From: Flavobacteriaceae bacterium
GTDB lineage: Bacteria > Bacteroidota > Bacteroidia > Flavobacteriales > Flavobacteriaceae
NCBI GenBank assembly: GCA_030148025.1
Contig: JASBUG010000008.1
Location: forward strand, 104,390-168,389
Length of the DNA stretch: 64,000 bases
Direction: 5' to 3'
The translations under genes were made by a program, and so were the position numbers. The notes under the pieces are model-generated. The model was not told where the DNA came from. It did not search any database and was given only the letters and a program-made list of their open reading frames with translations. This document shows positions 62,800 through 64,000 of this stretch, piece by piece (within the stretch, counting starts at the first letter, position 1; the number at the start of each line of letters is the position of its first letter).

Positions 62800-63303
62800 T
62801 TAGTTCTCCCTAGACATAGGATAATGTTTCATGTCCTTTTTGGTGACATTAGTAATTTTATAATACTTGATTTTGTTACCTTCCTTATAACTAATAACGC
62901 ATTCGTCGTCTTTAAGAACAAAAGGAATTTCTTTACGCTTTTCAGGCATCTTATTCCCATATTCTTGTGCAGAATCACTACTCATAACGATATCATGCTT
63001 TTGATTATCAGGTGAATTAAATCTACCTATATACAAGGTTGTGTCCTGGAATTTTGTTGTTAATTTAGCTACCCTTCCTCTAAAATACACACTATCTGGA
63101 ACAACATTTGTATTGGTTATTGGTATAAAAATATTTGTGCCAGATCCACCTCCTTTTACCCCTGCTATCCAACCTTGATAATACACTTTACCAATTGTCA
63201 TAGGTGCGTTACTTTGTAATTTTTTAGTACTTGAGCATTGTGAAAAACTTGCCATAACAAATAATAATAAAAAGGTAAAAGCAATATTTTTAAATAATTT
63301 CAT
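62800..63303 (-). CDS. Lipoprotein of unknown function
   Basis: About 167 residues from ATG 63303 (an ATG at 63309 is also possible). The lipoprotein signal (KLFKNIAFTFLLLFVMASFSQ) ends at SQCSSTKK. The mature part starts APMTIGKVYYQGWIAGVKGG and appears all-beta, with a Gly/Ser turn and a single mature cysteine. I do not recognise the family. It lies between the flippase and the atpG terminator, 61 bases upstream of the flippase start on the same strand. Confidence 0.75.
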   Translation of the reverse strand: MKLFKNIAFTFLLLFVMASFSQCSSTKKLQSNAPMTIGKVYYQGWIAGVKGGGSGTNIFIPITNTNVVPDSVYFRGRVAKLTTKFQDTTLYIGRFNSPDNQKHDIVMSSDSAQEYGNKMPEKRKEIPFVLKDDECVISYKEGNKIKYYKITNVTKKDMKHYPMSREN

Positions 63304-63356
63304 AACCATTGTTTTTAATATTATAAATATAATAAATCAAAGGGTGTGCCATAAAA

Positions 63357-63385
63357 AAAGCCTTACTAAAAAGTAAGGCTTTGGT
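63357..63385 (-). terminator. Intrinsic terminator after atpG
   Basis: On the minus strand AAAGCCTTACT pairs with AGTAAGGCTTT across four T, followed by a T-run. It separates atpG from the lipoprotein gene. Confidence 0.85.
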
Positions 63386-63407
63386 TTTATATTAATTTAG
63401 TTGCTGG

Positions 63408-63428
63408 CTAATTGTTAAGCGCTTCTGC
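63408..63428 (-). repeat. Copy of the atpG 3' end placed downstream of its stop codon
   Basis: These 21 bases are identical to 63460-63480, which hold the last six codons and stop of atpG (AEALNN, then TAG). Here they follow the stop in the non-coding space, 52 bases away. Confidence 0.85.
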
Positions 63429-63459
63429 TCTTTTTAAATTTGACTATACTTCGTTTCGT

Positions 63460-64000
63460 CTAATTGTTAAGCGCTTCTGCACCACCTACAATTTCTAAAA
63501 TTTCATTTGTAATTGCAGCCTGACGTGCTTTATTATAAGTTAACTTTAATTGGTCTCTTAACTCTGTAGCGTTGTCTGTTGCTTTATGCATTGCCGTCAT
63601 ACGTGCACCATGTTCACTAGCAAAAGAATCTCTTACAGCTTTGTATAACTGAGTTTTTAAAGACTTAGGAATTAAGGTTTCTACTATTTCAGCTTTCGAA
63701 GGTTCGAAAATATAATCTAAATTTGCACTTGCATCTCCTTCAACAGGAACAATTGGTAAAAATTGCTCTATAATCACTTCTTGCGTAGCTGCGTTCTTGA
63801 ATTTATTATAAACAATCTCTATTTTATCAAACTCTCCAGCTACAAATTTGTCCATTAATAATTCGGCAATTTCAGCAACATTATCGAAGGTCAAATCATC
63901 ATATACAGCGCTTTTATTTGCAATAACTTTGCTGGTCTTTTTAAAGGCATCATTAGCCTTTTTACCAATCGCCACGAAGGATACATTTTGATTCGCGTAT
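63460..64000 (-). CDS. atpG: ATP synthase F1 gamma subunit, partial
   Basis: The C-terminal 179 residues of the gamma subunit; the N-terminus lies beyond the right edge, and the frame is open to the end (YANQNVSFVAIGKKANDAF). The final helix (SFASEHGARMTAMHKATDNA, then LRDQLKLTYNKARQAAITNE) is intact; it is the rotor shaft in the F1 core. The usual length is about 286. It would be the last gene of an atp operon outside the window. Its stop is TAG, and a copy of its 3' end follows. Confidence 0.94.
   Translation of the reverse strand, partial: YANQNVSFVAIGKKANDAFKKTSKVIANKSAVYDDLTFDNVAEIAELLMDKFVAGEFDKIEIVYNKFKNAATQEVIIEQFLPIVPVEGDASANLDYIFEPSKAEIVETLIPKSLKTQLYKAVRDSFASEHGARMTAMHKATDNATELRDQLKLTYNKARQAAITNEILEIVGGAEALNN

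Overview
The window comes from a low-GC member of the Bacteroidota, most likely a marine Flavobacteriaceae close to Winogradskyella, Psychroserpens or Lacinutrix. The support is the repeated TAnnTTTG-type minus-7 promoter boxes, the gliding lipoprotein GldH, two large secreted proteins with type IX secretion C-terminal signals, the TonB receptor with a carboxypeptidase-regulatory-like N-terminus, and the lack of strong Shine-Dalgarno sites. The content is mostly chromosomal core genes in short, tightly packed operons. I see no prophage, insertion sequence, CRISPR array, rRNA or tRNA.

Layout. 1-5576: a cut-off S9 prolyl-oligopeptidase-type peptidase, then a metal module (ZIP transporter plus MntR-type repressor, divergent from a TonB receptor, with a 16-bp palindrome between them). 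5577-11175: DnaJ/TerB protein, bacilliredoxin, a PlsC/HD/GNAT operon, a radical SAM protein, a small exported protein, and four GTCATTC-type palindromic repeats in the two larger gaps. 11182-17099 (minus): enoyl-CoA hydratase, orphan histidine kinase, HemJ and a large BNR-repeat protein. 17188-27322: a haem biosynthesis cluster (hemH and an AraC regulator leftward; hemA, a hemC-hemD fusion, hemE, hemF and hemB rightward, with EI24, GNAT and unknown membrane proteins interleaved). Together with HemJ this gives most of the route from glutamyl-tRNA to haem; hemL is not in the window. 27486-39360: a type B T9SS cargo protein, a serine hydrolase, a DUF21/CBS protein, an alkylguanine transferase, a 3'-5' exonuclease and a 1651-residue secreted metalloprotease. 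39565-47332: a two-domain peptide ABC ATPase, a 3-oxoacid CoA-transferase pair, a RicT-like/GldH/PBP1A operon and a U32 peptidase-ferredoxin pair. 48860-52458: recA, then a lipoprotein, an ECF sigma factor and a membrane protein with a predicted outer-membrane barrel. 52546-64000: PlsC-type acyltransferase, trpS, dprA, an HU/SPOR protein, a thioesterase, a conserved envelope operon (flippase, dut, TPR, DUF4292, EnvC-like), a lipoprotein and the cut-off atpG.

The most interesting signal is around recA. An exact 29-bp sequence occurs twice in opposite orientation, at 48758-48786 (minus) and 49905-49933 (plus). Its layout fits an ECF-sigma promoter (AACC, then CATCTA, with 18 bases between AAC and TCTA). 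The plus copy stands 34 bases before the operon that encodes an ECF sigma factor, suggesting autoregulation. The minus copy points away from recA into a stretch of about 80 bases that ends in a strong intrinsic terminator, with no gene except an 8-codon ORF. That is a candidate small RNA or leader-like transcript of the same sigma factor. The sigma factor's partner gene joins a short cytoplasmic domain, one inner-membrane helix, a long polar linker and a barrel-like domain, so it could be an envelope-spanning sensor and anti-sigma factor. Other points of note are the hemC-hemD fusion, a broken four-helix-bundle gene inside the hem operon and a duplicated 3' end of atpG.
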